Assembly: GCF_003347595.2 (NCBI RefSeq)
Contig: NZ_QCZK02000055.1
Location: 186,001-250,000, forward strand
DNA: 64,000 nucleotides
DNA from: Botryobacter ruber
GTDB lineage: Bacteria > Bacteroidota > Bacteroidia > Cytophagales > Hymenobacteraceae
Reading direction: 5' to 3'
This document shows positions 42,001-48,711 of this stretch, piece by piece (within the stretch, counting starts at the first letter, position 1; every line of letters starts with the position of its first letter). The position numbers and the translations under genes were made by a program. The notes beneath the pieces are model-generated. The model was not told where the DNA came from and made no database searches. It saw only the letters and a program-made list of their open reading frames with translations.

Positions 42001-43041
42001 TGGAACTCCGGCGAGGAAGAAACCGAAGAACTCTCCGCCGAATCGCTTTTGCAGCTCTGCACATTGCACCTGCCCCAGACTATGCTCACGCAGCACTACC
42101 GCAGCCGCTACCCCGAGCTCATCGAATTTTCGAACCTGCACTTCTATGGGCACAAACTGGAGCAGGTCCCGCACTTTGCCGATGCCACGGCAGGTACACC
42201 GGCCATCTCGTTTGTGCACGTGCCGAATGGGGTCTGGCAGGATAACACCAATTTGCCCGAAGCTGAGGAGGTTGTCAAGCTGGTGCTGAAGCAATTGGCA
42301 GCAGGAGAGGAGCAGGTAGGTGTGATTACCTTTAACTATAACCAGCAGATGCTCGTGCAGGACCTCCTCGAAGACACCCTGCGGCAGCAGGGGCGAGAGG
42401 TGCCGCCAACGGTGCTGGTGAAAAACATCGAGAACATCCAGGGCGATGAAAAAGAGGTCATCCTCCTCTCGGTAGGCTATGCACCTGACGAAAACGGAAA
42501 GCTCAAAATGCTCTTCGGCAGCCTGAATGCCGCCGGTGGCGAAAACCGCCTGAATGTGGCGGTAACACGGGCCAAGCAGCAGATATTTGTCGTCAGCAGC
42601 ATATTACCCGAACAACTGCAGGTTACGGAAACGCAGCATCCGGGCCCGAAGCTGCTGAAGGCCTACCTGGCCTATGCGCAGCAGGTAAGCCAGGGACTGT
42701 TTACGCCCAAACCACGCCACGCACAGGCGCCCGTCCACACCACGCTGCTGAAAGAAAAGCTGCAGCAGGAAACGCTGCCTGCCGGTATCACGCTCAAACC
42801 GGAACTGCCCTTCGCCGACTTAACTGTTTTGCAGCAGGGGCGCTACCAGGGGGTGGTGCTGACCGACGATGACCTGTACTACAGCCAACTCTCGGTGCGG
42901 CAGTCGCATGCCGATGTGCCGCAGCTCCTGCAACAGCGCCAGTGGCCTTACCGGCGGGTGTACAGCAGGCAGTATTGGGCAGCGCCGGAGGAGGTGCTGC
43001 AGCGCCTGGTGCAGGTGCAGCAGGAGGAAAAAAAGCGATGA
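39079..43041 (+). CDS. UPF1/DNA2-like superfamily 1 helicase, 1320 aa
   Basis: This large protein has an N-terminal DUF4011-like region, then a split AAA_11/AAA_12 helicase: Walker A VQGPPGTGKSQLICNLVSD (about residue 305), QKRAALDVVHQRL, Walker B LVIFDEASQCFAETGIPSIV (about 935), VVAGDAQQLQPSDLY, and motifs V-VI ENIQGDEKEVILLS and NRLNVAVTRAKQQIFVV. A long coiled, Gln/Leu-rich insertion fills about residues 370-880. The last 80 residues look like the C-terminal restriction-endonuclease-like domain of such helicases but lack its catalytic Glu. The start is GTG at 39079. Role may be repair or defence. Confidence 0.85.
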   Translation: MKNILKNYRRRLLNLSSSNRSLVLLRLSREQHLDVQELDFLQDKPAFNIVQQVISGKKKIVLSPYADSRYAPVTPVSRRLRNIRRKADMIFEERGSKELFLGWPFVHGMFPDGTVVRCPLLFFPVRLQVNGAQEWELLPDESQPPQFNQSFLLAYAHYLGTPLAEPLTELDLQTLPPDPLAFRTAIYELLKEHQLKVHAGAEFFADKLHPFRDYKKADFEENLKPGQLHLEQEAVLGIFPQAASFLLSDYDELLEREDLQEMEQLFPFTDGFANTLAQNTFTFLPMDASQEAALQTVKQGKSLVVQGPPGTGKSQLICNLVSDFTARGKRVLVVSQKRAALDVVHQRLSSRGMGSFAALVHDINADRRSIYNQLAQQIEQVEEYKKQNLALNSIYTDRVFLEVSRGINQATQRLEAFKQALFDTGTSGWSAKDLYLRSNPRQPSLSLGNAYKHFTAATVPAFLPRLRQYFQHALVFEQESFVLKNRYPMQGWHLAQKQELEQLIRQLPGQYKQLQEKLEQLTGFAFSLAQLPALLAALPVIAELQHLLREEEVDEVLQTLLEKQAKPVELKKQVGELKDLYLVCPAPDATIPTAQVPAVAAAIKEYDAQQGNLLKSIGWTFSPEKKVLKQALAKYNWELNEAQVGKLQHRLDLHRQALQLMEQLNPVLPFNLKIEEHPTPMLRKLELVEQALAAQKLLKQLHKQQVLHEKYYPEINLKEHLHKLSQAISTTHHTHSSWLKALPEEQLQLLIADATHGAKLEQALKQHFEHLVAYDTLQASFLEVERQVVTLLVAQRLPTPETGEQLFLNSLYLAWLQDIEQQHPELRMPSNGELEREEEELQRLLQEKEKLSQEMVLSKLREQTYRNIAYNRLGNAVTYRRLLAQVSKKRSLYPIRKLFALFAYEMLDLVPCWLASPETVSAVMPLQECFDLVIFDEASQCFAETGIPSIVRGRQVVVAGDAQQLQPSDLYRTRWNSGEEETEELSAESLLQLCTLHLPQTMLTQHYRSRYPELIEFSNLHFYGHKLEQVPHFADATAGTPAISFVHVPNGVWQDNTNLPEAEEVVKLVLKQLAAGEEQVGVITFNYNQQMLVQDLLEDTLRQQGREVPPTVLVKNIENIQGDEKEVILLSVGYAPDENGKLKMLFGSLNAAGGENRLNVAVTRAKQQIFVVSSILPEQLQVTETQHPGPKLLKAYLAYAQQVSQGLFTPKPRHAQAPVHTTLLKEKLQQETLPAGITLKPELPFADLTVLQQGRYQGVVLTDDDLYYSQLSVRQSHADVPQLLQQRQWPYRRVYSRQYWAAPEEVLQRLVQVQQEEKKR

Positions 43042-43278
43042 TAAAAATCATTAACAAAAGTGATATTTTGTTAGTTTTATTCAACCGGAAAGCTGCCACC
43101 TTTACGCAGGTTTTCCTGTTGGTTGTTGCAGTATAGTTTTGAGAAAGAAGAGCTTAGTTGTCGGAAAGCTCGGGTTAGACAACGATACAGGAGATAACCT
43201 GGTCTTTCTGCAACCGGACGTAATTGTTCTGTTGCCGGAAGGCATTTAGCGTCTTTTTCAAAGTTTTATATCTATAAG
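43042..43278. other. spacer after the helicase gene
   Basis: No terminator or promoter box is evident. A 36-residue TTG-started frame (43139-43249, ending LLPEGI) is open but not supported. Confidence 0.4.
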
Positions 43279-43833
43279 ATGAACTGTATCAAACCAACAC
43301 TCGCCCTTGTTATTTTCTCCCTGCTTTCCTCCTTACAGCTTTTCGGGCAACATGTAGCAGACAATCATAAAAAAAATGAAGTGCACGAGGAGAAGCATTT
43401 CAGGTGTAGCCTGACTATGGACCATACCTATATCGGTACAGAAACAGCCAGGGGGATAAGCTATCATGCTGTACCGGCTGTTGGCTTTGACGCGGAGTAC
43501 TGGTTTACCGGAAAATGGGGGCTGGGACTACATAACGACATGGAGCTGGTTACCTACGTAATACACAAAGGCGAGGAACTACTGCATGAGCGAAACACCC
43601 CTTTGCTGGTTACCATGGATGGCTTATGGAAACCGTACAAACATTTCGTTTTTCTGATTGGTCCCGGGGTAGAACTGGAAGAAGAGGAAACGCTGTTTGT
43701 GGTGCGCGGAGGGTTGGAATATGAGATAGAGCTGAGCTCACACTGGGATATTGCCCCAACTGTTTTTTACGACACCCGCCTGCATGCCTTCGATACCTTC
43801 TCGATCGGAATTGGGATAGGGAAGCGGTTTTAA
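43279..43833 (+). CDS. secreted beta-barrel-like hypothetical protein
   Basis: This 184-residue product has a signal peptide (about residues 1-23, ending LFGQ), a His/Lys/Glu-rich start (HVADNHKKNEVHEEKHF), then alternating strands (YWFTGKWGLGLHND, YEIELSSHWDIAPTVFYD) ending in KRF. It resembles small outer-membrane barrels of Bacteroidota. No enzyme motif is seen. An R1 copy lies 16 bases after the stop. Confidence 0.7.
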   Translation: MNCIKPTLALVIFSLLSSLQLFGQHVADNHKKNEVHEEKHFRCSLTMDHTYIGTETARGISYHAVPAVGFDAEYWFTGKWGLGLHNDMELVTYVIHKGEELLHERNTPLLVTMDGLWKPYKHFVFLIGPGVELEEEETLFVVRGGLEYEIELSSHWDIAPTVFYDTRLHAFDTFSIGIGIGKRF

Positions 43834-43848
43834 GTAGGTTCACTTCGT

Positions 43849-43882
43849 GTGCTGAGGCTGTGGTGACTGGAGCAGCAGAATA
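43849..43882 (-). repeat. R1 dispersed repeat, divergent reverse copy
   Basis: The plus strand reads GCTGAGGCTGTGGTGACTGG then AGCAGCAGAAT; one base of the core is changed and two bases are inserted. Confidence 0.55.
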
Positions 43883-43941
43883 AATTAGCTTATTTAAGGC
43901 AGGAAGCTATCGAAAGGCTGGTGTTGCAATAGGTTCCCGGG

Positions 43942-43949
43942 TATTTTTG
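43942..43949 (+). promoter_or_regulatory. -7 box of the lipoprotein gene
   Basis: TATTTTTG, 45 bases before the ATG at 43995. Confidence 0.6.
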
Positions 43950-43994
43950 TCGGAATTCCGAACCTCTGCTTAACACTTAAGGTAAGTACAGCAC

Positions 43995-44867
43995 ATGCAG
44001 CCTCTGATACTAAAATTATTTGCCGTGTACGTGTACCTGCAGGCGCTTTTCTGCGGCTGCCTCCCCGACAGGCGTAACAGCGGTTTTGTAAGACTGCGGC
44101 AGGAGTACAAGGTAAAGGTGCAGCGTATTGGCCGCCTCGACAGCCGCATTACCGAAAGCTCCGGCCTGGCCCGCGCCTCCGACTCCACCTTCTGGACACA
44201 TGCCGACGGCGGACCACTGAACGAACTGTACCTGGTGAACCTTACTGGTGAATTGCTGCAGACAGTGCCCCTGCAGGTGCCGAATAACGACTGGGAAGAC
44301 CTGGCGCAGGAGGGGCCGGATACCCTGTACATCGGTGACTTTGGCAACAACACCAACACCAGGCGCAATCTGCAGGTATTTAAAGTTAATCCCGGAACAA
44401 GGGCCGTGCTTGATACCATCCGTTTCAGCTTTGGCGACCAGGCGGCATTTCCGCCTCCACGCAAGGAGCGCCACTTCGACCTGGAAGCTTTTTTCCACTA
44501 CAACGACACACTTCATCTTTTCACAAAGAGCCGTGCCCTTAAGCCCGTTACCAGGCTTTATAAATTGCCCGCATCCGGTGGGAACTACAAACTTCAGCCA
44601 GAAGAAGAACTTCGGCTGCAGTCGGCTGTAACGGCGGCTGATGTTTCGGGGGCGCACGATAAATTTGCGCTGTTGGGCTACGGCAGGCTTTACCTGTTTC
44701 AGTTGGAGCCGGAGCAGGCATCGGTAACTTTCAGGGACAGGCGCTTTTGTCTGCCGCTGGGGCGGACGGGGCAGGCGGAGGCCGTGTTATTCCTGTCGCC
44801 GGAGCAGCTGCTTATCAGCAACGAGAAAGGGAACCTTTATCTGGTCACAATTCACGAAAAAAAATAA
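43995..44867 (+). CDS. lipoprotein with a predicted beta-propeller
   Basis: This 290-residue protein starts with a lipobox-like LFCGC (about residues 18-22) after a hydrophobic segment, so it is probably lipid-anchored. The body has repeated strands with the pattern ESSGLARASDSTFWTHADGG, NDWEDLAQEGPDTLYIGDFG and YKLQPEEELRLQ, suggesting a propeller of the SdiA-regulated/esterase-like type. No catalytic residues can be assigned. Its function is unknown. Confidence 0.75.
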   Translation: MQPLILKLFAVYVYLQALFCGCLPDRRNSGFVRLRQEYKVKVQRIGRLDSRITESSGLARASDSTFWTHADGGPLNELYLVNLTGELLQTVPLQVPNNDWEDLAQEGPDTLYIGDFGNNTNTRRNLQVFKVNPGTRAVLDTIRFSFGDQAAFPPPRKERHFDLEAFFHYNDTLHLFTKSRALKPVTRLYKLPASGGNYKLQPEEELRLQSAVTAADVSGAHDKFALLGYGRLYLFQLEPEQASVTFRDRRFCLPLGRTGQAEAVLFLSPEQLLISNEKGNLYLVTIHEKK

Positions 44868-44940
44868 GTGTTGTAATTCAGTTAGTTAGCGGCAGGTTTG
44901 TGACTGCCCTGTTACGCCCGTTGCGGGAGGCAGGCTTTTT

Positions 44941-44964
44941 AGAAAATGGTATATACTATTTTCT
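44941..44964 (+). promoter_or_regulatory. palindromic operator candidate before the NmrA-type gene
   Basis: A 24-bp near-palindrome (AGAAAATGGTATATAC and TATTTTCT at its right end; two mismatched pairs) lies 60 bases before the ATG of the reductase at 45025. A second TATACT follows, making a direct repeat. A repressor site (e.g. HxlR- or MarR-type) is possible; the regulator is not in the window. Confidence 0.4.
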
Positions 44965-45024
44965 ATACTCAATGTGCAGTTTCTCCGTAGTTATGGAAAT
45001 TAAGAGCCAACTAACTGAACAAAC

Positions 45025-45909
45025 ATGAGAGAAACAATATTGGTAACGGGAGCCACAGGTACCGTTGGGAGAGAGATTGTAGCCCTGCTCTCCATGCTGG
45101 ATGTGAAAGTACGTGCCGGGGTCCATTCCATCATTAAAGGGGAAAACCTGAAACGGCTGCCAGATGTGGATATTGTAGAAATGGAGTTTGCGGCACCGGG
45201 TTCGCTTACGGCGGCTTTTACCCATGTCGATCGGGTTATGCTAATTACTCCTTTTACCGAGAACCAGGTGGCATTATCCAACATGTTGGTGGATGAAGCT
45301 GTGAAAGCAGGTGTAAAGCATATTGTAAAATTATCGATAGCAGGCGCTGAACAGGAGACAGGCGTTCAGGTGTTGCAGTGGCACCGTGAGGCGGAAGCAT
45401 ACATAGAAGCAAGCGGAATTCCGTACACTTTTTTGAGGCCTGCTTATTTTATGCAGAATTACTACAAATATTTCGGCGATACCATCAAAAAGGAAAATGC
45501 CTTTTATTTGCCCACCGGCAACGCACAGGTAGCTCTTGTAGATTCCAGAGATGTTGCCACTACTGCCGTTGCTGTATTAACCGGTACAGGTCATGAAGGG
45601 AAAGCCTATGAACTGACTGGACCAGAAGCTATTTCGAATGAACAGGTTGCTGCCCTACTGAGCCAGGTAACAGGGCGGGAGATAAACTATGTGGAGGTGC
45701 CGGCAGAAAAAGCACGAGAGGCAATGGTGGCCAGGCACATGCCTGAAAAACTGGCAGATGCGATGGTAGAACTTTACAGTGCCTACAAGGCCGGTTTTGG
45801 CACCCGGGTAACCAACACTGTTGCTGAAGTTTCAGGACGGGAGCCCTACACTTTCCAGCTCTTTGCCGAAGACTACAAGGATTGTTTTTCTGAGTCCGAA
45901 ACAAAATAA
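45025..45909 (+). CDS. NmrA/atypical SDR NAD(P)-binding reductase
   Basis: This 294-residue protein has an N-terminal Rossmann fold (ILVTGATGTVGREIVALL) and the NmrA-like segments VMLITPFTENQ, HIVKLSIAGAE, WHREAEAYIEASGIPYTFLRP and YELTGPEAISNEQVA. The canonical SDR YxxxK is missing, as in NmrA/HSCARG-type and quinone-reductase-like relatives. It may reduce quinones or sense NADP(H). A palindrome upstream suggests specific repression. A strong hairpin terminator follows the R1 pair. Confidence 0.85.
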   Translation: MRETILVTGATGTVGREIVALLSMLDVKVRAGVHSIIKGENLKRLPDVDIVEMEFAAPGSLTAAFTHVDRVMLITPFTENQVALSNMLVDEAVKAGVKHIVKLSIAGAEQETGVQVLQWHREAEAYIEASGIPYTFLRPAYFMQNYYKYFGDTIKKENAFYLPTGNAQVALVDSRDVATTAVAVLTGTGHEGKAYELTGPEAISNEQVAALLSQVTGREINYVEVPAEKAREAMVARHMPEKLADAMVELYSAYKAGFGTRVTNTVAEVSGREPYTFQLFAEDYKDCFSESETK

Positions 45910-45961
45910 TAAAGGCCGGCTTCAGGCTTAAATTTTCGGTGGTTTGCCTGCAAACAGTAGG

Positions 45962-45994
45962 AGCAAAGGCTATGGTGGCAGGGGCTGCAGAAAA
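45962..45994 (-). repeat. R1 dispersed repeat, left arm of a perfect inverted pair
   Basis: AGCAAAGGCTATGGTGGCAG (45962-45981) is the exact complement of 46022-46041. It is the CCATAGCC variant. Confidence 0.85.
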
Positions 45995-46014
45995 AAATTA
46001 CCTGGTTTCCGGGT

Positions 46015-46045
46015 TAAGCAGCTGCCACCATAGCCTTTGCTGCTG
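46015..46045 (+). repeat. R1 dispersed repeat, right arm of a perfect inverted pair
   Basis: CTGCCACCATAGCCTTTGCT (46022-46041). With the left arm it can form a 20-bp stem and 40-base loop in RNA from either strand. Confidence 0.85.
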
Positions 46046-46052
46046 TTAAAAC

Positions 46053-46110
46053 CAGCCACAAAAAAAACAGCCGCCTTCTGTTCGGAAAGCGGCTGTTTTT
46101 TTGTGGCTTT
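46053..46110. terminator. bidirectional terminator
   Basis: AGCCACAAAAAAAACAGCCG pairs with CGGCTGTTTTTTTGTGGCT, giving an A/T-rich lower and GC-rich upper stem, between convergent genes. Confidence 0.85.
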
Positions 46111-46121
46111 TACGCCTTAGC

Positions 46122-47999
46122 TTAGTCTCGGTCTAGATCCCGGTAGCGGTTGCTGCGCCTGCTCTGATGCTCCTGGTCCTCATCGTAATAGTTAGAGGAA
46201 CCGCTGCGCTGCGAACTACCCTGGTTTCTATTGTCTCCACGGAAATTCTCGCGGGAAGTAGAGCCCTTGTTGTCGCTGTAATAGGAGGTGTGGCTATCCA
46301 TAGAACCATAACGGCTCTGGTCGCCGCTGCGTCCGCCCTGGCTATAGCCGCCTTCGCGGTAGTCGCTCTGGCCGTAGTTGCCCTGGCTAGAACCATAGCC
46401 GCCACCGCTCATGCCGCGGCTGCTTTCGCCCCAGCTACCGCGCTGTTCTCTGCCATAGCCCGATGGAGAACCATAGCCAGACTGTCCGTAGCTGCTGCCG
46501 CGGTCGCCCCTGGATGAACGGTACTCATCGTTGTAAGAGCCGCCCCTGGAGCCGTAGCCGCCCTGGCTGCCATAACCACCCTGCATGTCGCGTTGCGAGC
46601 TGTAGCCTCTGCTGGAGCCATAATCGTCGCGGTCGTACTCCCGCATGTTTCTGAAGTCGGAATTGTTGCGGCCGTAACCATAGTCTCTGTTCTGGCCATA
46701 GTCGGAACGGCCATAGCTGGAGCCGCCACCAGAGGTGCTGCCGCCTTCGCCGTAGGAAGTGCCGCGGCTGTAATCGCCGGTTGCACCGGAACTGAAGTCT
46801 CTGTAGGAGCTTTGTCTGCCACGCGAAGAACTCATATCATCCCAGTCGCCGCGGGAACCATAATTGCTCTGGCTTCCCCAGTCGTCGCTGCGGTCGTGGT
46901 CGCCTCTGCGTGAGCCATAGGTGTCGCGGTCCTGCATTCTGCTGCTGTAGTCGCGGCCTGCATAGCCACCGCCGCTGATGCCGCGGTTGCCAAAGCCTTG
47001 TCCGCTTCGGCCGCTGTCGTAGCTGCCATAGCCGCCCTGTGCCGAGTTACCTTCCATCCCGAAAGCGCCTGAGGCACCACCATAGATGTTACCACCCTGC
47101 ATGTCGCCTTCCCGGTCCTGGTAGCCGCCCTGCATACCGCCTCTGGAAGCCCCGAAATCCTGGTCTTGGTTTCTGACACGGTTGCCTTCCATGCCTCCCT
47201 GGTTGCCGTAGTTGTAGCCGCCGCTGGAGCCCATGTTACCTTGCATGCCGTAGTCGCTTCCCTGCGAGCCATAGCGTGCGCTTCTGTTCCAGTCCTGCTC
47301 CTGCGAAGAAGAGCCATAGCCGCCGCTCTGGTTGCTGAAGCCGGTATTGTCGCCGTAGCCGCGTTGCATGCCGCCACCCTGCGAGGAGGAGCCATAATCG
47401 CCCTGGTAGCCATAGCCACTCTGGCCGCCATAGTTGCCATGTTGCGAGCCGTAGCCGTAGCCACCCTGGCTGCCATAGCCCCCTCTGTTGCCCTGTTGCG
47501 AGCCCCAGTCCTGGTTTCTGTCCTGTTGGGAACCCCAGTCCTGCTGTGCATTCCAACTGCCCTGGCCTCTCTGGAAATCTTTTTGCTGGCTGCTGCTGCC
47601 TTGTGCATATTGATCTGACGTGGCACCAGTGCTGCTCATAGCGCTGCTTCCTGCCTTCTGTGTGGTAGCGCTGCTTTTACTTTTTTTACCGGTTGAAGCA
47701 GAGGTGCCGGCAGTTGCTGTTGAAGCTTTGCCGCTCTTGCTGTCGGTTGTTTTGGCTTCTTTGCTGCTGGTGCTGGATTTTGCTTTTGTACCTGTTGTTT
47801 TAGAGTCAGATGCAGAAGCTTTACTGCTTTTGGCAGAACCGGAAGCTGACATCTGGCCTGTTGATGTGCCTGCTGTACCGGAAGCAGTAGGAGTGTTTGT
47901 GCGTGATGTATCCGTTGATGATGCTTTACTCTGATCGTTGAAGCCGCTTGAAGATGAGGACGGCTGGTTCATGTTCTGATCTTTTTCGTTGTCTTTCAT
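46122..47999 (-). CDS. Gly/Ser/Tyr/Arg-rich prion-like low-complexity protein (625 aa)
   Basis: No folded domain or signal peptide is visible. Residues 1-120 are Ser/Thr/Ala/Lys-rich (SKASASDSKTTGTKAKSSTS) and lack aromatics. Residues 125-625 are dominated by Gly, Ser, Tyr, Gln, Asp and Arg with roughly thirty YG dipeptides in [G/S/D]Y[G/S] contexts (GGYGSQGGYGYGSQ, SSYGQSGYGSPSGYG) and many SRG/DRG/RGG steps. This composition resembles the FUS/EWS/hnRNP prion-like plus RGG regions that phase-separate with RNA. A good Shine-Dalgarno-like AGGAG precedes the ATG. It is divergent from a cold-shock gene. Function unknown; condensate or desiccation/stress role is inference. Confidence 0.85.
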   Translation of the reverse strand: MKDNEKDQNMNQPSSSSSGFNDQSKASSTDTSRTNTPTASGTAGTSTGQMSASGSAKSSKASASDSKTTGTKAKSSTSSKEAKTTDSKSGKASTATAGTSASTGKKSKSSATTQKAGSSAMSSTGATSDQYAQGSSSQQKDFQRGQGSWNAQQDWGSQQDRNQDWGSQQGNRGGYGSQGGYGYGSQHGNYGGQSGYGYQGDYGSSSQGGGMQRGYGDNTGFSNQSGGYGSSSQEQDWNRSARYGSQGSDYGMQGNMGSSGGYNYGNQGGMEGNRVRNQDQDFGASRGGMQGGYQDREGDMQGGNIYGGASGAFGMEGNSAQGGYGSYDSGRSGQGFGNRGISGGGYAGRDYSSRMQDRDTYGSRRGDHDRSDDWGSQSNYGSRGDWDDMSSSRGRQSSYRDFSSGATGDYSRGTSYGEGGSTSGGGSSYGRSDYGQNRDYGYGRNNSDFRNMREYDRDDYGSSRGYSSQRDMQGGYGSQGGYGSRGGSYNDEYRSSRGDRGSSYGQSGYGSPSGYGREQRGSWGESSRGMSGGGYGSSQGNYGQSDYREGGYSQGGRSGDQSRYGSMDSHTSYYSDNKGSTSRENFRGDNRNQGSSQRSGSSNYYDEDQEHQSRRSNRYRDLDRD

Positions 48000-48165
48000 A
48001 GTATTGTTCTCCTGAGTTTTAGTTAATATAGTTTTGATTTATTGTTTTATTGTAGATGTTTTAAAGCATATCAATGGATTGATTTTCTGTTTTCAAGAAA
48101 GTTCAGGTGCAAGTCAATTTTGTTACAGACCGTTTAAACTATACGAGCACTTTAAGAGAGAGTTA

Positions 48166-48187
48166 TTGATATAGCGCGATATATCAA
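48166..48187. promoter_or_regulatory. palindrome 1 (TTGATATA...TATATCAA)
   Basis: Two perfect 8-bp arms around GCGCGA, a typical operator size for a dimeric regulator. Confidence 0.45.
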
Positions 48188-48197
48188 CGTTGCGACC

Positions 48198-48213
48198 TAA
48201 CAAAAGTTTGTTA
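48198..48213. promoter_or_regulatory. palindrome 2 (TAACAAAAGTTTGTTA)
   Basis: Perfect 7-bp arms around AG, 10 bases from palindrome 1, about one helical turn. Confidence 0.45.
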
Positions 48214-48397
48214 TTGCGGGAGGCGGAAAGGCATAAACAGAAACAGAAATATGCAGGTAAAATGAGAAGGGGAGGAATAGTTGTAAATGCTTGTTTTTTT
48301 GGTATTTGTGTTTGTTTTCTTAAGCAGTAACAACTGCTGTGCGCCTGTTTTCGGTTATTAATTTTTTTGACGATAGTAAGAATTTAAAACTAATTAC

Positions 48398-48405
48398 TAT
48401 CTTTG
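48398..48405 (+). promoter_or_regulatory. -7 box of the cold-shock gene
   Basis: TATCTTTG, 26 bases before the ATG at 48432; the leader is short compared with cspA-type thermosensor leaders. Confidence 0.7.
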
Positions 48406-48431
48406 CTTCTCTTATTTAATTATTCATTATC

Positions 48432-48623
48432 ATGAAAACAGGTAAAGTTAAATTCTACAATGTGTCTAAAGGCTTTGGATTCATCATCGCTGACGATACA
48501 AACCAGGACATCTTTGTACATCAGACAGGTCTGATCCACGAAATCCGTGAGAACGATCTGGTGTCTTTCGACGTGAAGGAAGGCAAAAAAGGATTGAATG
48601 CAATTAACGTAGAGAAAATCTAA
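48432..48623 (+). CDS. cold-shock domain protein
   Basis: This 63-residue single-domain OB-fold protein binds single-stranded RNA/DNA and melts RNA structure. RNP1 is KGFGFI at about residues 13-18 and RNP2 is DIFVHQ at 26-31. It starts MKTGKVKFYNVSKGFGFI and ends NAINVEKI. It has its own promoter and a strong terminator and is transcribed away from the prion-like gene. Confidence 0.95.
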   Translation: MKTGKVKFYNVSKGFGFIIADDTNQDIFVHQTGLIHEIRENDLVSFDVKEGKKGLNAINVEKI

Positions 48624-48676
48624 TTTCTCAGGTTAACGATATATAGTGCCCTTTGGGGCAATCATTCATCTGATTT

Positions 48677-48708
48677 AACCCGCTCTTTTTGGAAGAGCGG
48701 GTTTTTTT
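48677..48708 (+). terminator. terminator of the cold-shock gene
   Basis: AACCCGCTCTT pairs with AAGAGCGGGTT around five bases, then TTTTT. Confidence 0.88.
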
Positions 48709-48711
48709 GGT

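Larger units (their letters stand above)
48000..48397. other. long divergent regulatory spacer with two palindromes
   Basis: No gene is seen. The strand leading to the low-complexity gene has no exact TAnnTTTG box, so another sigma factor or activator may be used. Two palindromes (48166-48187 and 48198-48213) lie about 170 bases upstream of that gene and 220 upstream of the cold-shock gene. Confidence 0.55.

Noticed and set aside
43139-43249. 36-residue TTG-started frame after the helicase gene
   Set aside because: The composition looks protein-like but there is no promoter, no ATG and no relative I can name.
46131-47934. Several long frames on both strands inside the prion-like gene
   Set aside because: They are shadows caused by the GC-rich, repetitive codons of the low-complexity gene.
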